Program-made: the position numbers and the translations under genes
Part shown: positions 44,101 to 55,968 of the stretch, in pieces
Numbering within the stretch: position 1 is the first letter of the stretch
How the letters are laid out: every line of letters begins with the position of its first letter
Source of the DNA: Sphaerolaimus hirsutus
Lineage: Eukaryota > Nematoda > Chromadorea > Monhysterida > Sphaerolaimidae
Reading direction: 5' to 3'
DNA length: 64,000 nucleotides
Assembly: GCA_964036195.1 (NCBI GenBank)
Contig: OZ038457.1
Coordinates: forward strand, 26,360,787-26,424,786
The notes under the pieces: generated by a model
What the model was told of the DNA's origin: nothing
The model's input: the letters and a program-made list of their open reading frames with translations, nothing else
Databases searched by the model: none

Positions 44101-47100
44101 ACGATGGAGTGTTTCCTTCAGAAAAATGCATAGCATACATCAATTCAAATTCAATGTAACATTTTTAATTTATGTCAGTGCAGTTTACTTCCATATTTAA
44201 TGTTTTTTAATACCGCAAATCCTTGAATAAGACCCCCTCGAATAACTCCCCCCTCTTGAATAACACCCCCTCTAGATGAAAACGATACAACATAAAAATA
44301 CACAAAATTATTAGTCTAGAGCAGCGACAGCAGATACATTAAATATGTGTATGCAGTGTGTACACATATTTTTATTGTTGTTGGACAGTTAAATACCTGA
44401 ATTACATGAGTTTACAGTCTGCACCCATACAATGAATTAAGTCCAAGTTTTACGAGGGAAAAAAAACTCCCCTCGAATAACTCCCCCCTCCAAAACGTCT
44501 GAGGAAAAAATAACTCCCCTGGGGTCTTAATTGAGGATTTAGGGTACTTTGTTTTGGGCGTGGGTCGGTGCCCAAGTAAAACCGGTGCCCAAGTACGCCC
44601 GGTGCCCAAGTACGCCCGGTGCCCAAGTAAAGTGCCAATACTTGTGCACTTTACTTGTGCACCGGGTGGCTGTTTACTTGGGCAACACGTGGGCAACACT
44701 TGTGCATTACATAAATATGAACTTCAGTGCACAGGCATATTTTAGTTACATTTGTGGATTTATTTTGTAGCATTTTGTTGTGTGTATACTCGGCGGATCA
44801 TAATTTGATGAATAAAATCTTGTAAATAATTTCGTAATTAATTATTCCATAGCAAAAACGAAATATTATGATGAAAAATTGTCAATTTTGATTCATTATT
44901 CAGATGTGTTATGGTAGGTTTCCATACTAAATGTAATGTCCGCCGAGTATACCTAATTCATGACGCTCCACACACAGCGATTTTTAAAGTAAGTTTCGGG
45001 GTATGTTGTATGAGAATAGCAATGCTGGGCGGGTATGTGATCTGCACCGCTCCCATCGCTACCATGCGCTCTCGCCCCCCTATCGCTCCCATACTTGTGC
45101 ACCAGGCAGGGAGCTTGCACCTGCCCGGTGCCCAAGTAAACATCCGCCCGGTGCCCATGGACGGACACTTTACTTGGGCACCGGGCGTACTTGGGCACCG
45201 GAAATTATACTTGGGCACCGGGCGTACTTGGGCACCGGTTTTACTTGCGCGCCGGCTCAGCGCCCTTTGTTTTCACTTTTATGTGAAACGAAAACACAGA
45301 AAATAAAACCCGATTCTGTGTATTAAAAACGAAGTTTAGTTATATGTAACTCACCCTGTCTAGTTGCGAGGGCAGTGCCCCCATACAATCTCAGCACCAA
45401 AAATGCATATGAACTACCGAATGTGACCACTGTCACACCCAAAATTGAAGTGCACCTGTGAGATGAGAAATATTGAGAATATTTTCTTTTTGCAGCGAAA
45501 GTAGTTTTGGAAGCCAATGTTGCCAAGGGTCAATTCCAGAAATTTGTTCAGTGGCAAGTTGAAACGAGAGTTGTAAGTAGCTTAAGTGAAATGAAACTTA
45601 AGTGAATGAAAAAGTAACTTAAGTGAAATTTCTTGCCACAATTTTTCTAACAACTCGTCTTGTTTGAAAATTACCCAACTCAATTCGCAAAAAAGCACCA
45701 GGGTCCAGTCTCGCACCCTGTAAAATGTAATGCAAAATACCACACATATTTGCCAAACGTCGTGTAAAACGCTACTAAAAAAATGTAAAAATACAACATG
45801 TTACCGGACGTTTGGTGTTTTACAGGACATTTTACAAAATTATAAGATTTCTTACAATGTGCGGAACATACAACGTGAGACCATAACCGGAAAAATCCAA
45901 AGAAAAATTCACCTCAACAATCCATATAGCACACTGACGGCGGTGGTCAACTTTCTCTGATTTTGCTCCCTCGCCGATTTTCCTCTTTCGATAGTCTTTG
46001 AAAAGTATACGTGTGCAGATTCCTCCAGGGGCGCCAACAAAATTCTGGCAATTAAACTGCCAATGCGGTCGATTGTGTCGAAAATACCTGCGCGGATTGT
46101 AATTTTTCTACAATATTTAGAAGAATGCGTGAGCTACCGCGGTGAAACTGTTTGTCTGTTGTTGTTGTTGTTGTTTGTTTTGTGTTTGTGTGTGTTTTTT
46201 TTTTTGGGGGGGGGGGTCCGCGGGGGTTCGATACACGCTGCGTAACATTTGCAGAAACACAAATACAGGGAAAAAAATTCCTCAAAACATGAAAAAAAAG
46301 GAAAAAAATTGTTGTCATATTTTTTTGTAAAACACCGCCTTACCTTGTTCAGCAAATGTGACCACATCAAGAAATGTCATCACATAACCAGCGCCATCGG
46401 TCAGCACTTGCTTCACCTGTGCAAACACTAGAATGGTTAAAATAAGTATTGGACAGGGCCGTATCCAGGGGGGTGAGCCCGGGGCGAGACCAGAAATTGA
46501 CCGGAAAATTCGACTTTTTCAACATCAGCGTAAAATTTTTTCACCTTCTTCAGCGCATTCTTCACCAGACATAAGGTATTATCATCTGATTTGCTCCATG
46601 TGGCCGCAAATCGTTGTAAATACACTCAATGTTGCTGTTTTGTATGTATATTTACATACATATACAGCATTCCATGGCGCTGATGCCAATGCTAATGGCG
46701 CCATGGCGTGGCGCCTACTAATGGCGCCAGCGCCATGGCGCCATTCCGCCACTATGTAGCTAACATTTTAGGGGGGGGGGCTGAGCCCCCCCCCCCTCGC
46801 CGGCCTCCGTAAACAAGCAGCCCCACCCGCTAAATATACTGGATACGTCCGTGCTATTGGAATGTACTTTGAAAAGGTAATTTCGGCTGAATAATCTTTT
46901 TCTCACTGATCACTGGGCACTCAATTGATCAGTTTTAAAATAAATGTGAAAATAGATTATTTATATAAAAAACAATCAAACACAAAATAAATAACAAAAA
47001 ACCCACGGCGGAGTGCTTGAAAAACTCCCACACGACCGACAACTTGTCACTGTCAACTGTAAAATGCCCCACGGTGGGCAGCAGTTCACCAAAATGTTCC

Positions 47101-50100
47101 ATAGGTTCTGAACTGTCCTCTTTACGTGCAGAAACAACACAGTGCCGCCACAAACGAAGGTAAAACAGCACTGTGTAGCATATAGATGAGAATAACTGCG
47201 TAGGGGCGGGGATTTTTGTGGGGGGGGATAAATTAGGTAATCATATTTGAGTACTCAAATATTTATGACCTATTCTTATATAATTTTGGACCAGTTAGAA
47301 TTAATACTTATGTGTGATATATAAACAAATACAAGATCGGCGTGAAGTATAAGTGTATACAATAATGATATACTGTATACAGTTTACATTCGTCGTGATA
47401 ATATGGTGTGTACGGCCATTCCAGAGAATTCGTCCTATATTATCGACAGCAAAAGTAAAAAATATCCAGTGAAAAACACAACCAGTAAATCAACCCAAGG
47501 ATCTGAATATACCTGTGCATAAGCGAAAGCCATGAGCGCACTGGCGTTGTCTTGGGGCCACAAAGTGACCAGTGCGGCGACCACGACTCGCTGCAGCAGC
47601 ACGTGCATGCCTTGCGTGAATGCCTGCAAACGGTTACACTTAGGCGGCGTTTACACGGATTTTCTGTGACGACAAAAAAATGCAATTTTTCAACTGTTCT
47701 TGTGGAATCAACGTGAAATATAACATGTGTGATTAGGGTTGGAAAAAAAACGTTTTTTTTTAACTCGATGTTTTTTTTAAAAAAAACAACGTTTTTTTTA
47801 AAAAAACAACGTTTTTTTTAATAAAAAACGTTTTTTTTTAAAAGCTCCCAGATATGACCTTGTGTCAACATATATAGGTATATCAGACAGTGGCAATACT
47901 CTGTGATGTTATATATGACCATATAATGTCTGTGGAGCCATGGGATAGCATTATAAGTGGTGATTTGTGTCAAAAATATCCATTTTTCGTCAACATATCG
48001 TTTGTATATCGCCTTATAGTCGAATGTTCGTGACTTCAGGTAAAGTTTGGCACGGAATAGTGATCAAACAAGGTTATAAAACGAGGTTGTTACTTTGGGA
48101 GTGAAGTTACACACTGTGGAGGTACATGGAAGCACATTACCTCAATATTATATACTACAGCAACATATGACGGCTTATTAACCCATGGTAGCACATAGAA
48201 ATGGATACTTTGATACTAAAAATGCCACAAAACCAATTAAAACAACCGCCAATGTCAATTTGTGTGTGAAATTGCGCGCTTGCGCGCAAAATTTTTGCAA
48301 AATACCTAGTGCTTAGTACTAAAAATTTCGGTCGATGTTTTTTTAAAAAAAAAACATTTGGGACGTCATGTTTTTTTTAAAAAAAAACGTTTTTTTTTAA
48401 TAAAAAACGTTTTAAAAAAACATCGGCCAACCCTATGTGTGATACCTCAATTGATCATGATTGTGCCAGCTTCACTGCCTGGGGTAAAAATCAAATTCCA
48501 TGATTTCCCTAATCAGGCACACTAGATCACAATTTTTGCATGTTGTCGTAGGTTTGTCAGAGGGTTTGTTCTACGCGACCACGCTAGCAAGGCCGCGTAG
48601 AACAAACCCTCCGACAACAAGAAAAATACATTATCTACTGTGCATTATTGCGTAATCTATAAATATTAATTTTTGTTCCATGTAATGGGGTCGATCAAAT
48701 AATGATCAATTGAGGCGTCCGATCTATCTACTTATTGGTTTTCATCCCAAAATATGGTTAACAAAATCACAATTTTTGTTGTCAAAAAGAATCCGTGTAA
48801 ACACCGCCTTAAGTTTTATTTTTTGATTGAATCGTTTACCACGATTATATGGAAGATGACCTGGATGACTCAAGGTAGGCAAAGTTACCCTGTAAAGTGC
48901 CAAACGAATGCAAAATGTCTTACGAATGTGTTAATGTCATGCAAAGTGTCAAAAGTTCAGTGCAGGCTGGCCGCGAGTTTTCCGCGCGTGAAAAACACCG
49001 CGCTCATTTGAGCGCGCGGAAACGATTTTGGTTCCGCGCGTAGAGTATATTCCTATGCGCGCGCATTAGGTTTACAGGAAAAACTAGCACAGAGCTACGC
49101 GTCAACGCGCGCGTTTATACAGAGGTCAAATGATGCAGCGCGCGGAAAACGTGTTTTTTTTTCACGGTAGCAAACACTCTGCGCGCTCGCCAAAATGGTT
49201 CCGCGCAAAGATAAAAATATTTACGTGCTCGTGTGCTCGCAGTTTGCTTCTGGTGAAAGCCGGAGCTGGGCAATTATGTCATTTTTGCTCCGGCAGTTTG
49301 CATTAATTAAAGTGTTATGGTGGCCAATTAATGCACGCCAATTAAAGTGTTATTAATGCAGGTCAATTAAAGTGTTATGGCATCATGCGATTTGGCACCG
49401 CAATTATCTAATTAATTGCCAGCTGCCACAAGAATAACTTAATTGTTGTCACTATTACATGATTATGGGGGGGAGGGTGGTAATTATCTCATTATTGTGT
49501 ACACAAGTACTTGTAATTGCATGTGAATTGCTCAGAAACGCAAGCTGTTAATCCACTAACATATTTACACTTAAATGATGCAATTGCCCCCCCCACATGC
49601 TAGTTGACATCACAAATTCATGTCAACTGAATCAGTTAGAATGTCAACAAAATGCTCTATCACATATACTGTAAATTGTAAAAATTTTATTGTATATCCA
49701 AAGCCCATCTGAATAACGAATTAAAAATTAAACAGTTTTTCCATCACAATATTTGGTTTTTACTATGGAATAATTAATTACAAAATTTATCACAACTTTT
49801 AATCCATCAAATTTTGGTAGGATTCTGTGCAAAGTATGCGCTCCACCCGGTATAGGCGATTTTATTCAACAGGCTATTTGCAACAGAACATAATCCATTT
49901 GACACTGCGGTCCTGCCTGTTTGAATTACAGGGTGGCCCTGTGACTGTATGAATTTTCATAGACTTCCGATTTCGTATACCAAAAAGTGGATACCTATGT
50001 TGACAAAATTGTTGCAATAAGTCTTTATATTTCTCAGATGTAGTCTTCAAAAGTAGTTTCATGGATGAATTTTTCACCACACAAAAATAGTATTGTGATT

Positions 50101-53100
50101 ATGAGTAAACACACAGTATTTATTTTGAAGAAAAATGCATTTTTGGGCCACCAAGTGCACAGAACAATGACACATTGATTTATCCCATTTTTGAAAATGT
50201 GAAAATGTATGTTTTAAGTGGGCCAACTGGTAATGGCTTTGGGGTGGCTATCAAAAATGTCTCTCTTAGATGCCAAACATTGTACAAGATGACCCACTTA
50301 TCTTTCAAATTCATGTTTTTTTTTGTAAAAATTTGTTTTTTTTTGATAGACCCAGTAAAATGCAAGAGGTCACTTTTATGTTTAACAGAGAAAAATATTT
50401 TACTCACGTTTACTCAGAAGTAAAAGTAAATCATTTTCACATAACAATTTATGTACTCAGGGGTAGGTAAAAATACTTTACGTTTACATAAAATTTGAAA
50501 AAAGCTCAGTACTTTTAACAACTCTGTTTACATTGAAGCATAGGAGCATGCAAAATTGCTCTTACCAGGCTGCACACTGCCTAAGCAATATTTATTTTCC
50601 TTAAATTGAGTGTTGTTGGTTCAACGATGCAACACTGCAATTCAAATATTTGGCCACCATGTATGCAGAAGCGGGCCCCTCAAAGTCAAGGCTTAGTTTT
50701 AAATAACAAGGGCGAAGGGAGATAACATAAAAAATCTATATTTGTTTATTTATACAGGGTGGCCCACGTCAGGTGCACGGTTTCAATTGGAACCCAACAT
50801 CAATTTTAAATGAAAACTGCTCAAATTTGGTATGGAGGTAGATAAATGATAAATTCTTTTATTCAGATGGGAAATGGTAGATTTCATTTTAAGGTGTATT
50901 GTCACTGGAGTATTTCTAAGTTATATACTAAGTATATAAATATTGATGGTATAAACCTTGTTCTAACGTGACTCGGTCATTGTTTTAACATGTGTTCATC
51001 ATTCCACAGAACAAAAAATGAAGGTTTTGATATTTATGTTCTTTTTACACTCAATTTGGGGGGGGGGGTTCGACAGGGGTCTACTAGGAAATTCGTAGTG
51101 GTAATTTTGAGTGGGGTGCTTTGAAAACGTACCCAGTTCTACATATTCTATGAAAAAAAGTGCTCGCTTTTGCAATTTACTCGGAAAAATTTTGTACTCG
51201 CATTTACGCGTACATATGAGTAAAAAAAGTATTTTACGTTTTCTATACTTTATGATGAGTAAAACAAAAATACTTTACGTTTACATATACTTTTAAAAAA
51301 GTTCAGTAATTCTAACAACTCTGATTTTCTGTGCGCGCGGAAAAATATCCGTTTCCGCGCGTTTGATGCAGTTGACCAAAACCCGGTGTTTTTTTCTGTG
51401 CGCGGAAATTCTTTTTTTCCACACGCAGCCAATTGTATTAATGATTTATGCGAGCGCACAGACATGTTAAGGTCGCGTGCTACGCGCTCGCAACAAATTT
51501 TTCTCGCGCAGTTGCCTTTCCGAATGTGCGTGTGTGCTCGTCAGGTGACCTCTGTAGTAGCCATAAACAAAAATTTACGCGCTTGTGTGCTCGTTTGGCA
51601 ACTTTTTACGTGCTTGTGCGCGGAAACCTACGCGCGGAACCCTCGCAACCAGCCTGGTTCAGTGCCGGTAATAAAATCTTTTGTTTTTTTAAATTTTGAT
51701 TGACACTTGACTTTGCACTTTACAGGGTGCGGGACTGCCACCAGGTGTTAGTCCTGTACTTGTCACATGGCACGCCATGTCTATGATACGGTAACGGTAT
51801 TATGAATTATTCTACCTTACGGTTGCTCCCCAGGCCCCCAGGGAATAGCTCTATGTCAAAAAGGAAATTGCATTGCAATTTTACAGGATACAGAACGGGA
51901 CCCGGGGCGTTTTACGAAAGTTTTCACCTATATTGACGCAAAAAGCGCCATGGCGATTTTAAGGAGCGCCAGTGGCGCCAGAGACAAATGGCGCTAAGCG
52001 CTAAACACCCCATATCATTTTTCGCCCTGCCGCTTTTACATTATTTACCACCCACTTCACTTCAAATAAATAACACAAACGTTTTTTTTACCAAAAACTC
52101 ACCACAAATTTGACTAGATAAAAGTGCTGAGCGACAATCCACAAAGGTTCAGATAAAACCTCGATTAAAGCTGATAACACAAAATAATAAACCGCCGTTC
52201 CATAACAAGATGACAATTCATCATTTTCTGGTCGCGATAATAGAAATAACCAAATAGCGGTGAGAAATGTGGCGATTACAAGCGACAGGGGCACACTGGA
52301 AAATGTGAAAATTGGCAATTATTGAATGTTGCGTGAATTTATGCTTCGCGTATACTTACGTCTTATATTCGAATTTCGTTCGTAGTCATTTCATTATATT
52401 CATTTCAAGCGAAACAGAAACAAAAGACAAAAGGTTTTGGAACAGTGCCAACTTTCTGTTGCGCATTTCACTTGGTGAGACAGTAACTAACGATGGCGTG
52501 CGCGGTTCATCGGCGCTGCAGACACTAATTTACTGCCAGTAAACTGAACATTCAGTCAACTCATAAATCAACTATGAATAGCATTTCAGTTCACTGGAAT
52601 TAGGTATTCGTCAACTACATAATGAAAATAACTCATTCCATTAAACTCAAATGCGTTCAACGCTGATCTATGAGTAATTAATTTTTTAAATCTAATTGGT
52701 CTGTCTCATTCGGCAGAGTTGTAAATAATAGCAATGATCCAATCGCGTCTAAATGTAGGGTTCGGACGATATGACTTTTCGATATCGATATTCAAAAATG
52801 GTCGATATTCGATATTTTTTCAAAATTTTCGATATCGATATTAAATACGAAAAAACACTCGATATCCGATACGATATATCGTCCGAACCCTATCTAAATG
52901 ACACCGATTTTTGTAATTTTCAGTTCCAATAAACCAACCAAAGCCATAGCAAATTGATCAAACTTTGTCGCCGCTGCGGCACTTCCATGTTGGCCGCGTC
53001 ATCGGCGGATAAGCAAGCTTTGCGAAATGGCTCCCGCACCAGGAAAAGTATAGTTGTGTAGAGCAGAGTGAGTCTGCGATGGGACAACATTTTGATCATT

Positions 53101-54416
53101 ATCAATTGAATACACAAATCAATTGACAAGGCGTCAATTAATTTGATTGTAGTTGTAAATTGAATTGATAATTCAAAGTGGGTCAAAATCACTTTTACAA
53201 TCACATGTACAAAAAATTTTGATGATCGAAATTTGGACGAATTTACATATAATCACCATTTTGGCACACTGCCAATAAAAATCAGTTGATATTTACAGGT
53301 CTCTTGAATGTTAACCGTCCGGGTGTTGGATACATGACGAATCGCTCCTCCGTAGGGATATATAGCTGAAATATATTTTGTGGGGTGGGGGTGGGTGGTG
53401 GCTCACGGCGTTCAATATGTAGGCTTTTTCAAGGAGTAGAAAGGCAGAAAAGCTGGGAAATAGATAAAATCGTTTGAATTAGGTACATCACCATATGAAG
53501 GGTGTGCTTCTAAAAGTACCGTTCTACAAATTTTTCAAATTTGAGTTAGGACCATTTTTGGTGTCCCCATAAAAACGCGCTCCAAAAAAATTTATAATAT
53601 GTGGGGGGTGCGAAATTCGATTGTGATATATGGGGGGTCGAAAAATGCAAAAAATAGCAAAATACAGTTAATGTAATTTAAAAAGTATCGATCTACAAGC
53701 TTTTTCAGATTTTGTATCTTTAAAATTACTGATCTACAACTTTTTTTCAAAATTGTACTTTTAAGGGTACCGATATGCACAATATTTTTTGTGCTTCTAA
53801 AACAAATGATGTCAGATTGCCACTTTTCAGCGCAAAAACTCATTTTGTGCTTTTTTATTATGGGTAAAAGTGCCGATCTACATCTATCTGATTTTGTGCT
53901 TTTAAAGGTACCGATCTTCATGTGCTACACAAATTGTACCATTAAAAGTACTGATCTACAAGGAGGCAATTCACTACATTTTATATAGCTAGTAACACAA
54001 GTGTTACCCAAAGACTATACCATGCATAACAATAACCGACAATATACCCAAAGTACCCATACCCAATACTCATGTGTGAGAATTGCATACTCAAACTTTG
54101 CATGCAATTATCTCAAAATCGATTTTTTAGATCGGTACTTTTAGAAGCACACCCTTAATATACATGCACTTCCTGAGCGAAAACTGCAATTCCTAACAAA
54201 ATCATAATGGCCAGCAACGACCACAAAGTAAGCATCTAACCTCACATTGGCCAATCCCAACACTTCCACTTGTACAACTCTAAGCAGGTACAAATTAATG
54301 GCAAATGACCCAAATCGGCCCATCAGTTGATAAGCAAAATTGTGCGCGAACGCTGTAGCCAAACGTTTCGGACTGTGCCCGTCGGTCAGCTCGCTGTCCA
54401 CGTCGGAGGAAGACAT
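40868..54416 (-). CDS. RFT1: RFT1 homologue, ER multi-pass protein of N-glycan precursor assembly (11 exons, complete)
   Basis: Exons: 54416-54241, 53073-52939, 52295-52103, 47623-47513, 47195-47007, 46416-46344, 46087-45913, 45455-45355, 43639-43542, 42576-42440, 41186-40868. They total 1707 bases, giving 568 residues plus stop, close to the 541 of human RFT1. Every junction keeps frame. The whole length aligns with RFT1, for example ANVRLTLLYTTILFLVREPF near the N-terminus, GYVMTFLDVVTFAEQG in the middle and CVYVLLLALNGITECF later. RFT1 is a polytopic ER membrane protein needed for dolichol-linked Man5GlcNAc2 to reach the lumen; whether it is the flippase itself is debated. Introns hold many MITEs, the longest being intron 3 at 4.5 kb. 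ABCF3 lies upstream on the same strand. Confidence 0.97.
41428..42048. mobile_element. hAT-type MITE, GGGATC arms, RFT1 intron 10
   Basis: Ends TAGGGTTCAAACGGG and CCCGTTTGAACCCTA are flanked by GTGGTAAG on both sides. Arms are perfect GGGATC tandem runs. The core holds TGCATGCAAAAACGTCA. RDRDRD/PDPDPD ORFs are array translations. Confidence 0.92.
42440..42576 (-). CDS. RFT1: RFT1 exon 10
   Basis: It encodes SLWLGPVGFVLANGINMLLR, matching human WCGSVGFILANCFNMGIRI. Donor AG/GTAAGT. Confidence 0.94.
42694..43197. mobile_element. hAT-type MITE, CAGGGGTTTTGTAG ends, RFT1 intron 9
   Basis: It is flanked by AATGTACT on both sides. The right end is CTACTAAAACCCCTG. It includes a GACCCCCGCGGGGGTC palindrome near 42714 and repeated ATAGATAGCTG motifs. 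Confidence 0.85.
43230..43520. repeat. TTTACGTT-motif sequence, RFT1 intron 9
   Basis: It contains AACGTAAGACC, AACGTAAATTCC and CGAGTACACGTACTC motifs of the 11855-13785 family, in decayed form. No ends are recognisable. Confidence 0.35.
43542..43639 (-). CDS. RFT1: RFT1 exon 9
   Basis: It encodes LRTYCVYVLLLALNGITECF, nearly identical in pattern to human [27 protein letters not shown] acceptor, CAG/GTATGC donor. Confidence 0.95.
44211..44546. mobile_element. CCGCAAATCC-type MITE, RFT1 intron 8
   Basis: It starts TACCGCAAATCCTTGAATAA and ends TTGAGGATTTAGGGTA, with CTCGAATAACTCCCCCC arms. It directly abuts the next element. Confidence 0.75.
44556..45265. mobile_element. hAT-type MITE, GGTGCCCAAGTA arms, RFT1 intron 8
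   Basis: It is flanked by TTTGTTTT on both sides. Ends are GGGCGTGGGTCGG and CCGGCTCAGCGCCC. Both arms repeat CGGTGCCCAAGTA. A TATACTCGGCGGA inverted-repeat element (44786-44953) is nested inside. Confidence 0.85.
45355..45455 (-). CDS. RFT1: RFT1 exon 8
   Basis: It encodes SILGVTVVTFGSSYAFLVLR and LYGGTALATRQ, matching the human LALDIYGG region. Donor G/GTGAGT. Confidence 0.92.
45696..45895. mobile_element. decayed GTCAAATG/GTAAAATG MITE, RFT1 intron 7
   Basis: CAGTCTCGCACCCTGTAAAA on the left and ACGTGAGACC on the right, with CATTTTAC motifs between. Ends are degraded, and the right end lies about 18 bp from exon 7. Confidence 0.45.
45913..46087 (-). CDS. RFT1: RFT1 exon 7
   Basis: It encodes GSLIARILLAPLEESAHVYF and SKTIERGKSAREQNQR, matching the human SLVARLIFQPIEESFYIFF region. 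Phase 1 in, phase 2 out. Confidence 0.93.
46344..46416 (-). CDS. RFT1: RFT1 exon 6
   Basis: A short exon encoding VKQVLTDGAGYVMTFLDVVT and FAEQ, the conserved LKQILTEGERYVMTF block. It ends one base into a Gly codon. Confidence 0.93.
46454..46853. mobile_element. hAT-type MITE, CAGGGCCGTATCCAGG ends, RFT1 intron 5
   Basis: It is flanked by GTATTGGA / CTATTGGA (one mismatch). The right end is CTGGATACGTCCGTG. It contains a GGCGCC module (46670-46755). It starts about 38 bp from exon 6. Confidence 0.85.
47007..47195 (-). CDS. RFT1: RFT1 exon 5
   Basis: It begins LFSSICYTVLFYLRLWRHC after a CTACGCAG acceptor. It continues through a variable hydrophilic loop to VVWEFFKHSA, aligning with human TWSFFKQS. 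Donor GCC/GTGGGT, phase 0. Confidence 0.9.
47513..47623 (-). CDS. RFT1: RFT1 exon 4
   Basis: 37 codons, phase 0 at both ends, encoding VLLQRVVVAALVTLWPQDNA, a membrane segment. GTTTGCAG acceptor, CAG/GTATAT donor. Confidence 0.9.
47734..48435. mobile_element. hAT-type MITE, ACGTTTTTTTT arms, RFT1 intron 3
   Basis: Ends TAGGGTTGG and CCAACCCTA are flanked by TGTGTGAT on both sides. The core, read on the minus strand, has GCACTAGGTATTTTGCAA and TTTTGCGCGCAAGCGCGCAA, homologous to the core of 17114-17826. Confidence 0.9.
48540..48625. repeat. imperfect hairpin
   Basis: TTGTCGTAGG-TTTGTCAGAGGGTTTGTTCTACGCG is mirrored by CGCGTAGAACAAACCCTCCGACAAC around CCACGCTAGCAAGG. Its class is unknown. Confidence 0.5.
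48963..51656. mobile_element. hAT-type element, CGCGCGGAA arms, 2.7 kb, RFT1 intron 3
   Basis: Ends CAGGCTGGCCGCGAG and CTCGCAACCAGCCTG are flanked by GTTCAGTG on both sides. Arms (about 48970-49230 and 51330-51650) are CGCGCGGAAAC-like motifs. The interior is AT-rich with TTTACGTTT fragments and no recognisable transposase. It is inserted into a GTCAAATG-arm MITE whose halves are at 48889-48962 and 51657-51745. Confidence 0.85.
51925..52035. repeat. GGCGCC-module fragment
   Basis: AGCGCCATGGCG and GCGCCAGTGGCGCCAG motifs like those of 7501-8261. No ends are recognised. Confidence 0.4.
52103..52295 (-). CDS. RFT1: RFT1 exon 3
   Basis: It encodes VPLSLVIATFLTAIWLFLLS and VLSALIEVLSEPLWIVAQHF, corresponding to the human GLSAVVELLGEPFWVLAQ region. 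It ends GTG/GTGAGT, phase 0. Confidence 0.93.
52756..52892. mobile_element. hAT-type MITE, TCGATATTCGATATC arms, 137 bp
   Basis: Ends TAGGGTTCGGACGATAT and ATATCGTCCGAACCCTA are flanked by TCTAAATG on both sides. The body is almost entirely CGATAT units. It lies in RFT1 intron 2. Confidence 0.92.
52939..53073 (-). CDS. RFT1: RFT1 exon 2
   Basis: It encodes LTLLYTTILFLVREPFRKAC, one of the most conserved RFT1 stretches. The CATCGCAG acceptor is in phase, and the donor TG/GTTGGT matches exon 3. Confidence 0.93.
53498..54156. mobile_element. inverted-repeat element, GTACCGATCTACA arms
   Basis: Ends AAGGGTGTGCTTCTAAAAGT and ACTTTTAGAAGCACACCCTT are perfect. Inside are repeated AAAGTACCGATCTACA motifs. 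No clear target duplication was found. It lies in RFT1 intron 1, about 85 bp from exon 1. Confidence 0.75.
54241..54416 (-). CDS. RFT1: RFT1 exon 1
   Basis: ATG at 54416 starts MSSSDVDSELTDGHSPKRLA, a hydrophilic N-terminus slightly longer than in the human protein. The first membrane segment follows. The donor AG/GTTAGA leaves two bases of an Arg codon. Confidence 0.93.
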
Positions 54417-54630
54417 GGTGGACTTTCAGACTTCTGGTATTGATTTGATTTTTTCAACTGTGCAGAGTTAATGAGAAAATAATTCCAAAAGTGCATGTAA
54501 AATGTGCATGTAAAAAGTAAAATAAAGTATTTAGAAAGTCAGCATTGATGCTACGCGAAGTATTTAGTTGACAGCGGAAAACTACAAGGCTGATGAATCA
54601 GTTTTATTACATTTAGTTTACCGCAATGTG

Positions 54631-54872
54631 CCCACACACACTAGTTTTCACCGTGACTTCGTGAGAAAACTGAAATTTTTTCAAATGCAAATTAATGAAC
54701 ACGGTTGAATAATTCTATTTAATTTCAATTTGAATTTAAATTAATGAAAGTTAAAATTTAAAAATTTGAAAAGAAAAACACATAAAGCATACAAAAAGAG
54801 TGGGCTGGATGTCGCCATGTGGCCATTTCAGTTTTCAGATCGGTCACGGTGAAAACTAGTGTGTGTAGGGCC
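54631..54872. mobile_element. CACACACTAGTTTTCACCGTG element, RFT1-ABCF3 intergenic
   Basis: Perfect inverted ends CACACACTAGTTTTCACCGT and complement. A near copy lies at 59955-60199. No gene is seen between 54417 and 56357. Confidence 0.8.
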
Positions 54873-55551
54873 AATGTATCAATTTTGATTTCCCTCAACA
54901 GTATACCTGATAAATTCCTCATTGCGGTAAATTCCATTTTGCTTAAAGCAGATACTTACATCAGCTTTGGAAATTTCGGCTGCGAACTAATAAAAAATGA
55001 AGCGTAGTACCATTTAGCTATGACGAAATAAGGGCATATAAATAGCACATAGGGGCATACGGCAACAATTTTTTGGGTTAAATAAAGTGTGTAGGTATAT
55101 CCAATTTTATCTTTATCAACTCTATCAATTCAGCCAAAAACCATAGAAATAAGTAAATATACACAGCCGAAGAATGTGGGACTGCATAAAAAAGCGGTCA
55201 CAAAATGTGAGAAGACTGTAGTTTGACTGCCAGCGGATCACATGAGGACAGAAAAGGATACAAATAAAAACCAACAAATAACCAAACTCTAACAATAGGG
55301 AATACGTACCACGTTATTAATAATTATCTGCAACAATTAACGGTAACAGATAGTAACGGTAACGGTAGCAGATACACAATTCTATTAATGACACCCCAAT
55401 TCAAAGCTCAATGATACATAAATACGGTACCTAAAGTTATAAACACTCTGCGGACCGCATGGTATGCATTTCTTTGAACGACACACTCCATCATGACGTC
55501 ATGGTTAATAAAAAAATTGTTCTAAAAAAGATTTCAGGAAAACACATTGGT

Positions 55552-55968
55552 TTAGGGTTGGCCGATGTTTTTTTTAAACGTTTTATTTATAAAAAACGTT
55601 GTTGTTTTAAACACGAGGTCCGAAACGGTTTTTTTTTAAAACATCGGCCGAAATTTTTAGTACTAAGCACTAGGTATTTTGCAAAATTTTTGCACGCAAG
55701 CGCGCAACTTCACACACAAATAGACATTGGTGGTCGACAAAACATGGACATTTTTGACACAAATCACCACTTATAATGCTATCCCATGGCTCCACAGCCA
55801 TTATATGATCATGTATAACATCACAGAGTATTGTCACTTTCTGATATACCTATATATGTTGACCAGGAACATATATGGGAGCTTTAAAAAAACGTTTTTT
55901 TTAAATAAAAAGAACGTTTTTTTTATTAAAAAACATGGCGTTAAAAAAACGTTTTTTTTCCAACCCTC
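55552..55968. mobile_element. hAT-type MITE, ACGTTTTTTTT arms, RFT1-ABCF3 intergenic
   Basis: Ends TAGGGTTGG and CCAACCCTC, core with GCACTAGGTATTTTGCAA and TTATAATGCTATCCCATGGC. Same family as 47734-48435. The target duplication is no longer clear. Confidence 0.8.

Noticed and set aside
49874..50080. Minus-strand ORF inside the 2.7-kb hAT element as a transposase fragment
   Set aside because: It has no recognisable hAT dimerisation or DDE motifs, and the frame is short. It could be ancient mobile DNA but cannot be supported.
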